Below, in pieces: positions 13,814 to 13,912 of a DNA stretch of 13,912 nucleotides. The notes beneath the pieces were generated by a model. The model had not been told where the DNA came from. It saw nothing but the letters and a program-made list of their open reading frames with translations, and did not search any database. The position numbers and the translations under genes were made by a program. Origin of the DNA: JAMOBE01 sp039908285 (lineage in GTDB: Bacteria > Pseudomonadota > Alphaproteobacteria > Rhodospirillales > Rhodospirillaceae); contig JAMOBE010000097.1 in assembly GCA_039908285.1 (NCBI GenBank), positions 1 through 13,912 of the forward strand. The letters run 5' to 3'. Position 1 is the stretch's first letter; each line of letters begins with the position of its first letter.

Positions 13814-13912
13814 ATGATCAAAGCTGGTTTCCTGACCGAAGAAGAACGCAAAGGGTTGCTGGCGCAGGTGCGGCGGCCTTCGGGGGCGCATGGTCCGGCG
13901 CGGCGGGCGCAT
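13814..13912 (+). CDS. Partial IS630-type transposase, N-terminal 33 codons
   Basis: From ATG 13814 the frame stays open to the window edge and encodes MIKAGFLTEEERKGLLAQV followed by RRPSGAHGPARRAH. The pattern LTxEER, then xLxxxVRRPS, then xxARRA is typical of the start of IS630-family (DDE) transposases, ahead of their helix-turn-helix domain. Only about a tenth of a usual transposase is visible, and the weak ribosome site (CGGGG at 13807-13811, only 2 bases before the ATG) leaves the start open. It may be intact or a remnant. Its position next to the RloA/RloB genes fits an accessory, mobile region. Confidence 0.5.
   Translation, partial: MIKAGFLTEEERKGLLAQVRRPSGAHGPARRAH

Noticed and set aside
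13495..13851. 118-codon minus-strand frame downstream of the RloB gene
   Set aside because: It overlaps the RloB 3' end and the transposase start, shows no domain and lacks a ribosome site.

Overview
The window looks chromosomal and comes from a GC-rich alphaproteobacterium, most likely of the Rhodospirillales (Magnetospirillum/Rhodospirillum-like). The reasons are the high-GC coding bias, the thrC gene overlapping into an M16 peptidase gene, a yejB-yejE-yejF oligopeptide transporter and the style of the rRNA-type promoters. This placement is an inference; there is no rRNA sequence inside the window to confirm it.

Layout. (1) 1-455 has no protein gene. On the minus strand it carries two tandem promoters of rRNA-operon type (TTGACA/TTGACG, 17-bp spacer, TAGAAG) and, at the very left edge, a boxA-like antitermination element. 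A 21-bp perfect tandem repeat lies just upstream of the outer promoter. I infer that an rRNA operon starts just outside the left edge and runs leftward. (2) 456-1814 (+) is a membrane-anchored M23 murein endopeptidase. It converges with (3) a minus-strand pair: an exported Asp-box (sialidase-like beta-propeller) protein followed 11 bp later by an exported thioredoxin-like protein. (4) 3796-6457 (+) is thrC followed by an M16 zinc peptidase. (5) 6530-7426 (-) is an exported SUMF1/FGE-sulfatase domain protein that lacks the usual FGE cysteines. (6) 7484-11341 (-) is a tightly packed ABC importer operon, yejB-yejE-yejF, with no solute-binding protein gene in the window.

(7) 11571-13528 (+) is the accessory part. 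An AAA15/RloA-type ATPase and an RloB-type protein overlap by ATGA and are driven by a clear promoter with palindromic half-sites next to it. This pair has the architecture of AbiL / RloAB phage-defence systems: an ABC-like ATPase sensor plus a Toprim-like effector. GC content falls from 62-72% at both ends of the ATPase gene to 35-42% in its middle, so the locus looks horizontally acquired and mosaic. (8) At 13814 the first 33 codons of what looks like an IS630-type transposase run off the right edge, which supports a mobile accessory segment.

The best candidate for a biological system of special interest is the RloA/RloB pair. The Asp-box/thioredoxin pair is a second, less understood two-gene envelope module.
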